Positions 14,001-29,000 of a stretch of DNA of 64,000 bases are shown piece after piece. The stretch is from Schistosoma haematobium (Eukaryota; Platyhelminthes; Trematoda; Strigeidida; Schistosomatidae). Under the pieces are notes generated by a model. That model ran no database searches, was not told where the DNA came from, and saw only the letters and a program-made list of their open reading frames with translations. The stretch's first letter is position 1; every line of letters begins with the position of its first letter. A program made the translations under genes and the position numbers. Location of the stretch: the NCBI RefSeq assembly GCF_000699445.3, contig NC_067202.1, positions 17,455,644-17,519,643 of the forward strand. Reading direction: 5' to 3'.

Positions 14001-17000
14001 GACTGTGTTTATAGGTTATACATATATATAAATGTTTTGAACTTAACACTTTTGATAGTTGAACTCATGGGTGAATTGAAGTTAGACCACTATGGAAGAA
14101 CTAGAAGTACTGGACGGCCGTTTCGTCCTAGTATGGGACTCGTCAGCAGTACGCATCTAAGATTCTGCTTCGAAAGATTCGAACCCAGGATCATTAAAAA
14201 AATATTAGAACATCCATAAAAATCCCATTCTCATAATGATCTACATGTGCTCACTTGTGATGGACTCTCAGAGGTATTTGGTGGAGTTCTAGTGAGAAGC
14301 TGTGACTAATGGAGTCCAACCATGTTTGTTGTAGAGGCAGTTACTCATTGATGACGTTAGTGGACGGCGGTGCAATATCGTCAATTTAGACACTGACACC
14401 ATTGGATGTTGGACAGCTCATTCGCTTAGATGTTCTTAGGTTTGAAGTTCGCGAGCGGGATCATGGATGCTCACTGCTGAAGAGTCCTACAATAAAACGA
14501 AACTACCGTCCAATGCTTTCAGGTTTTTCATGGTGGTCTAGCTTCAATTGACTCATAAATTCAACTATTAAATATCCACAAAAATCCCATTCTGGTAATT
14601 AACATTAATGATTTCAATTAATGATATAATATTTTTTAACTAGCGAATAGATCATACGCTCCTGGATTAGAACAACAAGATGGTTTCCGTACAATTGCAA
14701 CAACAAATTATCATCGTGAAATGCATACATCTGGACCACAATCACCATATCTGTAAGTTATTCACTTCTTTTATTCTCATTATGCTTAGACACTGTTTTA
14801 CTGAAGTGACATGATGTCACTTAGTTTGCATATTACTAATTGTAAGATAGTGAATGAGAAGGAGTAAAATTGTTCTCACGGTGTAGTTATAATTTATGAA
14901 CGGATCAATCAGATTTAGGCTAACAAGTGTTGGATTTCGGCACGAAATTCATTTAATCATTTGATCAAATAGCGTCTTGGCATTTTAACTGATGTCAGTT
15001 CGTGATGAAAATCTTAGATTCAATTTCTAACCCTAATCACCAACTGTAAATCATTATCCTTATTCTTCAAACAGATTTATAACTTTCATTGTGAAAGGGT
15101 TCTTTTGGAGGTATCTGTAAAGGAAATTGGATGAGAGGTGGTCTTTGTGACCTGAGAGCGTGACTACAAAGCCCAAGGGACAACTGCTTGAGATCGGTTA
15201 CATAAGACCTTCTTAAGAGTAGTTTTCGTTTTAGCTTCGTAGTTGTTGGAACTTTACTACCGGAGACGGATATCCGTGGGACAAGGCTAGGTGTGCATTT
15301 TTAGGGTCGACCTATTCTAAACCCACTCCTCCTTGTGGGCAAGCAGCATTGCTGTTATCCTGGTTGTCAGAGGGAAACACCTTACTGCCGTCACACCTCT
15401 GTACAGTCAGCAGTACGACTTCGCCTTCGGACCTTGGATTTGTTGCTTTTAGTCTTACCGTTCTTCAACCGACCTGTCTGGCAATAGTAGGACCTTGAGA
15501 AACGATTTTCCAATCCAGTATAGCTTGATTACTTCATTACGATAGGCAAGCCTGACCATCACATCAAGGTAGCAGCAACGGTCGGACCGATCCAAGCATT
15601 CTCCATCCAACTCTGTCCTCAACAATCCTTTCCAGTTCTTTCCAGTTGTTATTCATCCTTTTCATATGTGCTTCCCATTCCTGACATAGTATTTTTTTTT
15701 TGGCTTTCTTCTTTTTTGTTCCCCTTCAGGATTCCAAGTTAACAGTTGCCTTATGATACAATTTGATGTTAAAATGATATCGAGTTGATAAATTGTCTTT
15801 TTTTCTGTTTTTCTTTTTGTTTTCAAATCAATATTTAGTGGGACAATCAGACATAATTCACAATATGAAGCAACACCAATAGTGAATCGATCAGTAGTTC
15901 AACAATCTGTTATACCATGTATGTATATTGTATAGAAGTAAAACAAATATATATACAAGAAAATGAACATAATGATACATTTAATATCAATATTAATAGT
16001 TGGGATCATGAATCAATTGAAGCTAGATCACCATGGAAAACCATGGAAGTACTGGACGGCTGTTTCGTCCAATTGTGGGACTCCTTAGTGTGAGTGCTCA
16101 TCCACGATCCTGCCTGGCGAGATTTGAAACAGCCATCCAATCCTTCTAGGTTTTCTATGGTGATCTAACTTCAACTGACTCATGATCTCAGCTATTGAAA
16201 TTATTATAATATCCACAAAACACCCCTTCTGAAATTGATTTAATAGTTTGTTTTTCATTTTCATAATCTTATTTTTATCAGTAGTAACATGTAAGATAAC
16301 TGAATCCTTTCAGTTATATTGTTATCATTCTCTAAGATGATATAAGATTGATAGGTTAGTATGATGGAATGATTTCAGTTAATTGAATCAATCACATTCA
16401 AGATTGTCAATCAACACTTAATCTTTAAATGACTTAGTTGGCATTCAATAGTGATCACTTTATGATATTGTGCGACTCTCATTAATCTCACTAACTTTGT
16501 CTGTTTCAAAAACTGTTAGTTACAGCTTCTTACTGGAACCCTGAGTGACATGGCTCAGAATCAATCATAATGGCGTCAGTGCATACACTCTCTGTTCTCC
16601 TTTAAACCGTTAAATTAAAATTGCTTTATACCTTTATTTCTAGGAACTTATTCTACTTGTACTATAACCTTATACACAATCTTTCTTCTATGTATTACTA
16701 CCATTGAAGTAACTATATGTATGAATTTGGTGTTCATGTTGTTGTGCTAATGAGGTGTGGCAACTTAAACCGATGCATATATATGTGACTGGTCTTACGT
16801 TGTAGCTGACTGACTGACTGACTGACTAGAATCCTGAGCTTTTGGTTTAGTAGTAAAAGCGTCTTTAACTATGTAAGGGGAGGGATGATACTCTTCACAT
16901 ACTGATTTCATTTATAGTACTACTTGATATCAGAGAGAACACTTTGAAAGTAATTCATCCTAGAAAAACACTCTTCATCAGATCAATCCCAAGATCTTTC

Positions 17001-20000
17001 TGATCTAGCAATTAGTGTTTAAACATCAAACCGCTAAGTTCTCACCCGATCGTACACATTTCCTACTTCAATCAATTTGTAATAAATAATTTCCATCGAA
17101 TCTATCCTTATTATCATTATCATTATTATGTTGATATTTTTATCTGCATAAAATTTCAGTTTCACCAAATGGAAGTTTATGTGGAACGAATATTGGTGTT
17201 GATATTGTAGATGGTGATACAGTAGGAATGCGTCAAGTTCTTGATACATCTAAATATTGGTATTTACCAGGAATCTCACGTCCTGATGGTATGTTTATTT
17301 GTATTTCACTGTGTTTTGAATTATTAGCAATTGATATTAGATACTTGTTTACTTATACCTGTTATCTCTCATGAAAGAAAATAGGCCATTCATCAGGATT
17401 CATCATCGATCAGATGTCGATGGTATAGTTTGATTACATAAATAAATATTGACTTGTCTCTCCTGTATATTCTTCTCACAATAAAATGATCCTATATATT
17501 GTGAATGTGTTACTTACTTACTGACGCCTGTTACTCCCAATTGAGTATAGGCCACCGACCAGCAATCTCCAACGCACTATTTCCTCGGCCTTTCTACTTC
17601 TATCCAATTCTTGTTCATTCTTCTCATGTCTATTTCCATTTCTCGGCGTAATGTGTTCTTTGGTCTTCCTCTCTTCCTTTCGCCTTGAAGATCCCATGTG
17701 AGCGCTTGTCTTATGACGTAGTTGGGTGCTTCCTCAATGTGTGTCCTACCCTCATCCAGCGGTTTTTTACGATTTCTTCCTCCGATGAATTGTAAATGTG
17801 TTAATTTAGATCAATTCCGTGTACTTCAATAGTCCAGTACAATTTTACAATATTCACTTTTTGAACTGACTATTTAGATTATAAGTTATATTGTACCGTT
17901 AACAGTGGATACTTCTTTAGCGACTAATTCAAAAGTGGAAAACGTACTACTTTCTTCCATTCTTTGTATTTAAAAGTCTAAAGTGTATACCACACTAATG
18001 GATAATGATTATTAATTGACTAGCTAAAAATTGGATAGTCTATAGATCATTCCACTGTAGGACAATGTCATCCGTATACATAGGGTTTTAAATTCTTCCT
18101 TCTGGCAGAGATGTCGAAGTTTGTACTGATGATGTCGTTCAAAAAACAATGAAAGCTCCACTACCAAACCATTCAACTCAGAGAACAAAACTCTATCGAA
18201 ATCTTCCGTTAGGTACCAGATTCATGTTAACATAATCATCTGTTTCCAGAAATCCATTAATGATATCACTGAAAAAGGATAAGTGACAATGTGTAACTCT
18301 TCTTCAACACCTTGTTGGAATGAAACAATAGACTATTGTTACAGGAAGCGACAGCGTTTAAATCAGTATACCAAGGTAGGTATCAGTAGTATGTATCATC
18401 GATCGAATGTGAAATACCTGGTGGTAGAGAAGGTTAAGTAGTTCGAAGAAAAGAGAAATAAGACAAAGAATGATGGGTGTGGAAACGAAGGAACAATCAA
18501 GTCTGAGACGATTGGTTGACATTTTGCAGAATGAAGTATTAACTGTGTATGGCTCTCAGATTTTACTAAGATGCTCTGTAATTTTGTGTTTAAAACTACA
18601 TTCGATTGCCCACTCTTATGTTCTCGTTCACTACAGTATTTGTCAATCTATGATGTTGTAAATATACGACCACTTCATTATGCTTGGTCTATTTCGTATT
18701 AGCCTATTTAATGAAATAATGTAACTAGATATAAGTCTGTTGTTGCCATGGCGATTAACACTTGGTATTCTGATTCACTACAATAAGATATAACTTTAAT
18801 TTTATTTCATATCACTTAGAAAACTGTATTGAATTGATTACTTATACTATACATTTTTAAAACAAGCCTACAACTAATGTGTATACTTGTTTGAAGCTGT
18901 AATTAATCCCATGAAACTATCATCAGGATCCAAGGAACTATGATGAATAATTCGATTAGTCAAAGTTGATCTTCAAGATGATCTTCAAGATCATCCAGAT
19001 TCCTGTTTTCCTATTTAGTTTTAAAAGTAGAATATTTCTAGGGACAGGGTAATTGGTTAAGATAATGAGGTGAGACCATAATGGATGAACCACGTTTGAA
19101 AGAACCTCAAGTGACCTTGAGGAAGATTAGCCAATCAGCAAACAGTTAGTGTAGAGTAAATATTGATTATGCAACACCCAAGAATTAAAATGGATATATT
19201 TCTTTTACATGGTTCAAAAACTTATCAAAATTAGAAATTAGTTCAGAGATTCTGAAATCGTAACGCATACGGTAGAAGAAGTCATCCATATGACTCCATG
19301 ACTAGGATAAGGTCGAGAAAACTCCTTCAGCCTCGACCACATAGCTTTCATAATGTTTGTGTGCATTTCGATTGTTCGACTCACAAAATGCCATTTGCGG
19401 ACAACGACACGATGCACATAACCAAGCCTATGTAGGCATCTGTACGCTCTTTGATCATCCGCATATATTGTATTACTCGGCTGTAACCAGTATTACTGAT
19501 GCTTTTATTATCCAGTTTGCAACAATTATCATAATTTGCCTTGATCTCAATCTGGATTGGGAGAAAAATGTTCCTATTCTAACAGACTCTCCATGTCCAC
19601 CAACCCAGTTAAAGCACCGGACATTCACTTTTCGTCCTCTCAATTTCGTAAACAACACTCGTGGTGCTAGAAGTCAATGAGTAGAACTTCCCTGACAGAT
19701 GCTGTATACGCATGGTCATGTGAGGGCCGTACTAGGGCATTTGAGGGCCATCATCACAATAGTCTACACAAAGTCTACAACTCATCTGATTATCACAATT
19801 ACAAATAAACGAACTTATAAATAGTCTCATTTATTATAGCCGCTCAATTATCCCATTTTCTGTAAAATTCTCTATGAACCGATTGTACGTAATCATCAGG
19901 TTTCGAAATTGGCGCCATGACCTTGAAATCTCTGGAAAACACTTCTGATTGGTTCATTCATAAATTATAATCTTGCTTATAGATTAGTTACATTGAAATT

Positions 20001-23000
20001 GTTTACTTTATTTTAGTTATTGCATTATTACGTGATAAAGAACCTGGAACTTTTGTTATACGTAATAGTAATACATATGCTGATAGTTTTGGTTTAGCAT
20101 TGAAAATTCCTCCAAATTCACCTAGAGTTATATCGAATAAAGGTTAGTTATTCATTTCTATAGTGAACAGTTTTATTATATATGCATTTTCCTTTGGTAT
20201 AATAAACTTATTTATGTTATATGTTATTATGTAATTACTTACTTACTTACTTACACCTGTTACTCCCAATGAAGCGTGGGCCGCCGACCAGCATTCTCCA
20301 ACCCACTATGTCTTCGGCCTACCTCTCTACTTCTATCCAATTCTTGTTCATTCTTCTCATGTCTGTCTCCATTTTGCAGCGTAATGTGTTCTTTCGTCTT
20401 CCTCTTTTCCTTTGGCCTTGAGGATTCCATGTGAGAACTTGCCTTATCCACTTCCAGTGCTCTTCCGCTGGGATCTGGTTTTTTCTCTCCCATAGTAGGT
20501 TGTTGTTGATAGTGTCTGACCAACGGATCCGAAGTATTTTTGCGTAGACAACTGTTAATAAACAATTGTATCTTCCAAGCTTTCACCCCATATAGTAGAA
20601 CTGTCTTGGCAATCGTATTAAAAATTCTGACCTTGGTTTTGGTTGAAAGTTGTTATGAGCTCTAGATGTTCTTCAATTGTAGATATATTGCTCTTGCTTT
20701 GCCGATCCATGCCTTCACATCTGGATCCGATCCACCGTGTTCATCAATGATGCTGCCCAGATATGTAAAGGTTTTTACATGTCCCAAATCTTCCCCGTCA
20801 ACTGTGTTCCGATTGTTGCATCTTGTATTGTATCGTAGAATCTTGCTTTTCCCTTTGTGTATGCTGTGACCTACTGTTACACTAGTCGTCTTCTCCTGCA
20901 TTTGTTGTTGCGTGTGTGATAGAAGAGCCAGATCCTCTGCGAAGTCTAGATCGTCCAGGTTATTATGTCATAGATCAGTGTAAAAATAGTTGTAACCTGT
21001 CTAATTGAGTTCCAAACTGTTAAATTAACTAAAATGGTATTGAATCTCAAAAGTAGAATCCATTTCTTTAAGATTATAAATAAACTTTACTATTGATGTG
21101 TATTAAAGAGTGACAAATCCAGTTTAAAGAAGGTTTCTGTTATGTTCCGATAAGAATAATGAATGGTAACTATTGGGATCCATTTATGCAACAATACTAT
21201 ATGTATATTTTTGTCGTATAATTGTTCAATAACTAAACTATACATATTCGTGTTCCCCTTATCATAAACTTTATTTTGACCTATGAACCATTATTATACG
21301 TTTTACCATTCTTGAATTATGCCCTGCCTATTAGTCACTGCCTCCCAGATTCACAGCCACCTTTAGCCAAATCTTGTACAAATGTTGTTTCCTATTTTAT
21401 GGTGTGATGTAGTCTGTCTGGTTGATATATAAACTTAGTATGTTTGAAATAAACGATTCATATCGCAGAGGCTAAGATTGGTGTTCTGGACTCAACAAGA
21501 CGGGTAGAAAGACGGATAATGACCCTAGACTACTCGTACGGGTTTATGCGTCATTGGTTCGGTCGATAATTCCTTGGTCTCTAATTGGTGGTATCATTAC
21601 ATCATATATTAACAGGGCACATAGGCCACAAGTTATAAACGTTTCCTGCTAATTACCTACAACAGTCTATTACCATAGACCAAGTTAGTTATGATAACTT
21701 GAGATTTAGAATATTCAAAAGATTCATTTATTCATATATAATAAGTTCTCAAGTCATTGTGTCGTACCATCTCTGGAAAACCAACCAGGGAGTTGTGAAG
21801 GACCAACAGTATCCAGTCTTGTACAGTTTTTATTTATATCATGACACTATGTCATACACTGATTATATCTCCGCTTTTTCTAACCAGTCTTAGCGTCGGC
21901 AAATAATGCACGGCATGGAATTCTCTGTGATGATATTCGTAGGATATGTCCAAGCCATTGAAGTCGATGCTTCAAGATAGTGACACTAATTGAATTATCG
22001 TCATTGTGCCCCAACACACAAAATCGAACCTCTACATTACTAATATGGTATTACCACTATGTTAAAACTTGGAATTATATACTAACCTATATTTTTCTTT
22101 ACTAATTAACAGAGGATATTCAATCTGAATGGGTACGTCATTTTCTAATTGGTACAGTACCTATGCATGATGGTCGTGGTAATGGAGTACATTTACGTGG
22201 TTTCTCTAGTGATCCAACATTTCCAAGTTTAGCAGCATTTGTTCATTATCATATTCATAAACAAGGTGCATTACCATGTACACTTCGTCTTCCAATATTT
22301 AATAATCAAACATTATATAATCAACAAAGAACTACTATTAATGAACAAACAGTTTATGGATTAGAACCTTCATTACAGACAATATTACCAACTACTAATA
22401 CAATGAGTAAGAATTCTTTGTTTTTAGTTATATTGAGTCTTTAAATGTATGTGTTATGAATATTTGTTTAAATGTATTGGATAATCAGTTTCACTTTAAG
22501 ATATATCATTCTAATGTAGCACTATCACCAAACAAAGCTGCTTACTCTCTCCCGTTCTCTTTCTTCTGGTGTTCGATTGGATTATGAAGACCTCTACATC
22601 TGAGAGGAAACATGGAGTACAATGGACACGTTGGATACAACTAGACTATTTGAACTTCGCAGATCACCTAGCCTTCCTATCCCATACACATCAACGAATG
22701 CTAATACAACATAGAGAACACCAAAGTAATCACACTTGATAGTGAAACTCTCGAGGAGGTGGAAAGTTTCAAATATCTGGGTAACATCATCGATGAACGT
22801 GGAGGATCCGATACAGACGTAGAAGTGAGAATTGGAAAAACAAGGATAGCATTCCTACAGTTGAAGAACATATGCAACTCAAAACAACTGTCTGTCAACC
22901 AATATCAATGTCATAATCTTCAATACAAGCGTCAAAACAGTTCCACCATACGAAGCTGAAGCTTTGAGAATTAGGTATTTATAAACAATTGTCTATGCAA

Positions 23001-26000
23001 CATACTGAATGTCCGTTGGCTGGATACCACCAGAAAGAGTTTACTATAGTAGAGAACAAATCAGATTCCAGCTGAAAAGGAAATTACGAAAAAACGATGG
23101 AAGTGGATAGGTCACACATTAAAGAAATTATCAAACTGCACTACGATTCAAGCGCTAACTTTGAATCCTGAACACACAGCGTCGAGAATTGAAATCAGAC
23201 ATGAATAGGATGAATAATAACTAGAAAGGATTGCCCAGGGGGAGGCCTTTGCTCCTTCACGATGGGTAGCAGGCGTAATTAAATAAGTAATGTAGCTCAA
23301 CGTAAACGTAGACTAACACAACTCTACCACTAGTCAAAACCAAAGTGTTCATATCTTTATTTTATTTTATTTTAACACATAGATATTGATACAAAAAGGC
23401 ACCAAATACATATGCGCCACACAAATCTCATTTGATATGTGTGAGGGCTGTGATACTGCCCGGGTGCCCAAACCGAATCAGGTGCTTTTCTTAGGAGGCC
23501 ACACCCAGAGGCCCTGACATGAAGGTCCAATCCACAAGGCAGTGGAGCATCGTAAGGAGATGCAGTCGCATGGTAGCAGGTGACCAACGATTGGTTCAGA
23601 CGACATTTGTCCCTTCAGGATACTCGAGCCCATGTGCACCATTGGTTTGGAGTCAGGGTTTTCCAACTCCCCTAGGTAGACTTTCCATGTCCACCAACCC
23701 AGTTAAAGCGCTGGACATTCGTTTTTCCTCCTCTCAATTTTGTAAACAACACCCGTGATGCGAGAAGGCAGTGATTAGACCTTCTCTGGCAGAGGCTATA
23801 TACGCGTGGCCATGTGAGAGCATTTAGAGGGGTAGAGCTAACTCTTCCCACTCTCGGCCGTACCAGGGCATTCGGGGGCGTTCATATCTCCTAATCAACG
23901 TAATACATTTAAATTGCTAAGCTAGATTACAATGGTTTGCACACATTTCAATGAGTTCATGATGTAGCCCAACGACTGTCCACGTGCACGTGGACAACTG
24001 CGTACACATATTCGACTGATAATATGTTCAGATCTTGGATAGAGGCAATTGCAAAAACACCAGAGAATTCTTAGAAGCTTAGTACTCAGGTCAATCAACA
24101 ATCAACAAGCACATTGAAATCGATCCAATTTATCAACCAATCAAAAAAACTATGGACATATATGGGACCAAGAATCAAGCCAGTGGGAGATACAACCAAA
24201 ACAAAGAAGTAGACAATGACAGGTTGAAGGTCAACAGTAGCCAATCATGATTGAGGTCTACAGGACAAGCTGTGAACCCCATGTGGAGAAACTCGAACAC
24301 TTCACCCCTATCTGAAGTTTGTGCTGATGATGTTGTTCAGAAGAACGATGATAACTCCACGAACAAACCATCCAACTCATAGAACAAAACTCCATCAAAA
24401 TCATCTATCTGAGCTACAAATCTTCTCCACCACTATCTAATACTGTATATGATCTCTATCTCATTCCGAATGATAGTTCAACTCAGTTAGTCAGATATTC
24501 TCAATGGAACTTTGAGAACTGATTTCAAAGCAAGTTACTGTCAAATGATATTTATGTTTGAATTTGTCATGTTACATAACTAAAGTTACATTTAGATTAA
24601 CTAGCAGAATATCAATTTCATCAGATGAGAACAAATAAATCTTTATATCATTTCAGGTACGGATATGCTTTATCTTGGTTCTGTTGAAGTAGATCGTCTT
24701 GAAAATATGAATGCAGCAATTCGTGGAATTGGAAAAATAATAAGTTTAGCACAATCATATACAGATGGTTTACCAAAACGATGTGAAGTTCAAATTAAAG
24801 TTATACCACATGAAGGAATTACGTTTACGGAAAAATATAGACGTGCTGTTTGGAGAAAAACTATTAAACCTAATAATTTACTTTGGTGTGGTTTAGATCC
24901 AGAAAATCGAGAGTAGGTTTTCTAAAATAAGTTTTTATTTCTTAAAATGTTTAAGATCTTGAAATTGCCATTGTCGATACGCACTACTGAGGAATACCAC
25001 AAGAAGACGAAACGGTTGTCAAATGCTTTAAGGTACTCAATGGTGGTCTAACATCAATCAGTTCATGATCTCAATGAATTACAAAGTTAAATGACCAGAG
25101 TTAGTTAAATGATTAACTGTGGAATACAAAGTGGCACGAGATCGAATCCGTCAGGGAGCACCAGTTCCCTCAAGATTACAGGTACACCTTGCTGACGAGT
25201 GCCAAGTAGCACGAAACACGGGTCCAGGGTTTCCTGTAGAGTACGTCCAACCACCATCTAATCTCAACATAGTGCACGCAGTGTCGAGTTACCTAGGCTG
25301 GTGACCACATTGCAACTTGGTCGATAGCATTAGATCTGCACTAATAAGGACTAGACACGCAATCAATTGTGATCTCAATTACAGTATTAACAATCTAAGA
25401 GCTCATAAAATCAACTGTGTATAAACTTTGTCCAAGTGGGCGACAACACACTGCAACACACTAGTAGCATGAAAAAAACAAGAAGAATGATGAAAGCTCC
25501 ACAACCAAATCATCTAACTCAAAGAACAATACTCTTTAAAAATCATCCACTTGAGCTACAAATCTTCTCCACGTTTCGTTCTGTATAGGTCTTATAAATG
25601 GGATGTTTTTTTAGGATTTTAATGTCGAAGTTCACATGAGTATTTAAACCGAATAGCTTTCACGTTAAACGTCCATCGGATTATGTATCTAAACTGATGA
25701 ATTACAGTATTTACTTACTAACTTTAAAATAACAACGTTACCATAACTAGTGTATTCTTTTTCAGTGATATAAGCATGAAGCTCTAATAATGTCATTTGT
25801 TATAGTTGAAATTACTATAGAATACGTTCATAAATGGATCGATGTTAGATCATCATTGAAAACCTAAAAGCGCTAGACAGTCATCTCGTCCTAGTATGGA
25901 ACTCTTCAGCAGTACGCATTGATGATCTCGCACGTAAACGCTTAACCTCTAGACCGGTGAATTGACATCCTATTGTGTTAATATCTAACTTCAATCGATT

Positions 26001-29000
26001 CATGATCTTGCACAACTCTTCACCCATTGTCTGAGGTAGATAACTGTCTCACATCCGACATGGATTGCATTCCACCGTTAAGTGCTCCCAAGTTTTTAAT
26101 GATCGCCTAACATTGATCGATTCATGATATCAATCTAAACTCAACAATCTTCCCAACTCTATACTGAAGAATAAGCCTATGTTGTGTCATTATTATTATT
26201 ATCAAAATTAGCCCTCTAAAGTGAATTGACTAATACTGTTTAATATACTACTCTTAATTGTATTTTACTTCTATGAATTTTGCCTATAGATTTAATGATG
26301 CGGAATTACGATCTAAAGGAATGTATGGTTCAAAGTAAGTCATTTTTTTTAATAATTAATCTGTTTACTTATAAAATATGGCTAATAATCATTCACTAAA
26401 TATTGAATTTGTTTTTAAAATGAAGATAAATGGTAGATGTTACCAGCGACTTTTGTGGAGACTGTTGAATATGAAAGTCTAGATCATGGACAGACTCTAA
26501 ATGCTATACTCTCACATGGCCTCGCTTATACAACGAGTACCAGGGAAGTCCTACTTAATGCCTTCTCGAGTTGTAAGTGTTATTTACGAAATTAAGAGGA
26601 CGAAAACCAAATGACCGGAGTCGTAACCAAGTTGGTAGGCACAGAGAGTCCACCTAGGGGAGTTGGATAACCCTCATTCCAAACCAGTCATGTACATGAG
26701 CTTCAGAATCATGAAAGAACAAATGGTATGTGAACCTATTGTCGGTTACTGGCTACCATGAGATTGTATCTCTTAATGTTGCTCCATTGCCTTGTGGATT
26801 AGACCTTTAGATCAGAGGCTCGGTGAATGATCCCCTAAGAAAACCACCTGCCTTGGTTCGGGCACCCAGGCAGTATCACAGTCCACAGATAAATCAAGTG
26901 ACTTGTATGTAACCCTTTTGCACTAAATAAATAAAAGTCATGGACTAACTTGGATTAAACCACCAATCAAAACAAGAAACGACTGAACATCTCATTTCGT
27001 CTTATTATAATACTTGTAAGTAGAATAATCATTTGTATTATGTAATTCGGTTATTACATTAAGTTTGACTTGAAATCATATACCAGTTAATGTTTATCAC
27101 AGTAACTCATTATTTTTTTATTGAAATCATCAACCGATTGATGTTAGACCACCACTGAAAACCTGGAAGCACTGGACGGCCGTTTCGTCTTATTGTTGGA
27201 CTCCTCCGCAGTGCGTATCCACGATCCCGCTCGCGAGATCAATCGGTTCATGATTTCAATCAAAAGCTTAACAATCTCCACAACCACTAAACGGATAACT
27301 TATTATTTATACAGACATTACGTAACTCTATACGTGAAATAATATTGTTAATTACATATTTTGAATTACATCATAAGACTGATATAATATTCAAGTCGAC
27401 TTCTACAACTGCGTATAGAATTAGAACAGATCATACTAATTACGTAATACCATGTTCATTTTAATTGATCTCTCAATAAGTTAGATCATATAAAAATAAG
27501 TAACAAATTATAAGAATAGGAATATATGGAGATCTCTATTCTGATAACAATCATGTGTTCATTAGTGGTTAGCTTCAAGATGGATTTCTTTAGAGTTCTA
27601 AGAAGAAGACATGAGTGGTGGAGTTTAATCCGTGTCAGCTGTGACGTAGTTATCTACCTCAGATAATGGAAGAAAGGTTGCACAAGATCATAGATAAATT
27701 GAAGTTCCACATTAATAGTGTTAAATACTGGCTCAGTGGTTTAGAAGTTAGGCGTTCACATGTGAGACCGAAGATCCTGGATTCGAGTCCTGTGTAAGAG
27801 ATTGCGGACACACATTGTTGAGAATTTCTATCCTAGGACAAAATGGTTGTCTAATGGTGTTCTAGCTTAGATCGACTTATGAACTCAACTATTCACATTC
27901 AGTCAGTCAGTCGGCTACAATGTAGGACCAGGCACATATATGCATCGGTCCAAGTTGCCATACCTCATTAACACAACAAGATGAACACCAGATTCATAAA
28001 AGTAGTTAATTCAGAGGTGGTAATATATAAAAGAAAGATTGCAATAAGGATATAGTACAGGAAGAAAGAATCAGTCCATAGGAAGAAAGATATGAAGCGA
28101 TTTTAATCTCTTAGTTTAAGGGAAGACAGAGAGTGTATACACATATGCCATTGTGATCGATTCTGAGCCATGTCACCAAGAGTCTTTAAACATTGGTTAC
28201 GATAGTCATGTGGACCTCAACCAAGTAGTCTGCATCTACCAACATGGCTGAGACTAGAAGTTAGTGACTTCAAGCACTGATGCCACGTTTCGGTTTGGCC
28301 GCCCCTAACTTTCTTCCAACCATCCGCAACACTATTCAGCATTGCGCGCTGTGGTAATCGGTGTTCGGGCATACGTAACACGTGGCCCAAATATTCACAT
28401 TGCATATTTATAAACAAAAGTCATCTTAATAACAAACCGATCAATTATTTAATGTATTTATCAAATGAATTCGTTTCATATAAAATAATAATTTTTATCA
28501 AGACTCAGTAGTTAAGTGGATAACACGATGTCGTTTGAAGCGAACAGTACTGAGTTCCAGTTCCAAAGTGAATATCAACTCTGAGATGTAGATACATCCA
28601 TTTGATGAGTCGCAAATAGGACGAAACGCGCGTCAAACTGGATTCCACTGTTATTAATTGTTAACACCAACTATAAACAATGGCTTCTTCTAAATAAAAA
28701 ATGGTCGATTAGAATTTTTATGATGCTTAAATTGAATTATATCAGTAATGTAACACTAACATTTCATTAAAATTATTATGAATCTTATGAATGTTAAATA
28801 GGAAACCCATTTCATATGATGAAGTTTTCATGAATGATGACGAAAGCCTTATAATTAAATCGATTAACTATGTTGTGTATACATGTGCATTGTAGTAAAG
28901 AGTTGAGAATAATAAAAGAAACAAGTTGTAGTGGTTAGCATTATATCAATCCGATATAAGTTAGTGTAATCATTGGACAGGCGAATTTATTCATTCTTCT

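Noticed and set aside
15420..15445. Resemblance to the schistosome spliced-leader sequence
   Set aside because: Only a short GGATTTGTTGC stretch is shared; no donor or Sm-like site follows.
19357..19680. 107-codon frame
   Set aside because: Its second half lies in a C-family repeat and its first half has no recognisable domain or splice context.
25840..26130. Apparent inverted pair of HH-beta copies
   Set aside because: The right part is the 5' body of the same minus-strand copy, so it is one near full-length element.
27731..27800. Possible tRNA gene (A-box- and B-box-like motifs)
   Set aside because: The motifs belong to the tRNA-like head of HH-beta repeats; no closed cloverleaf or anticodon arm could be built.
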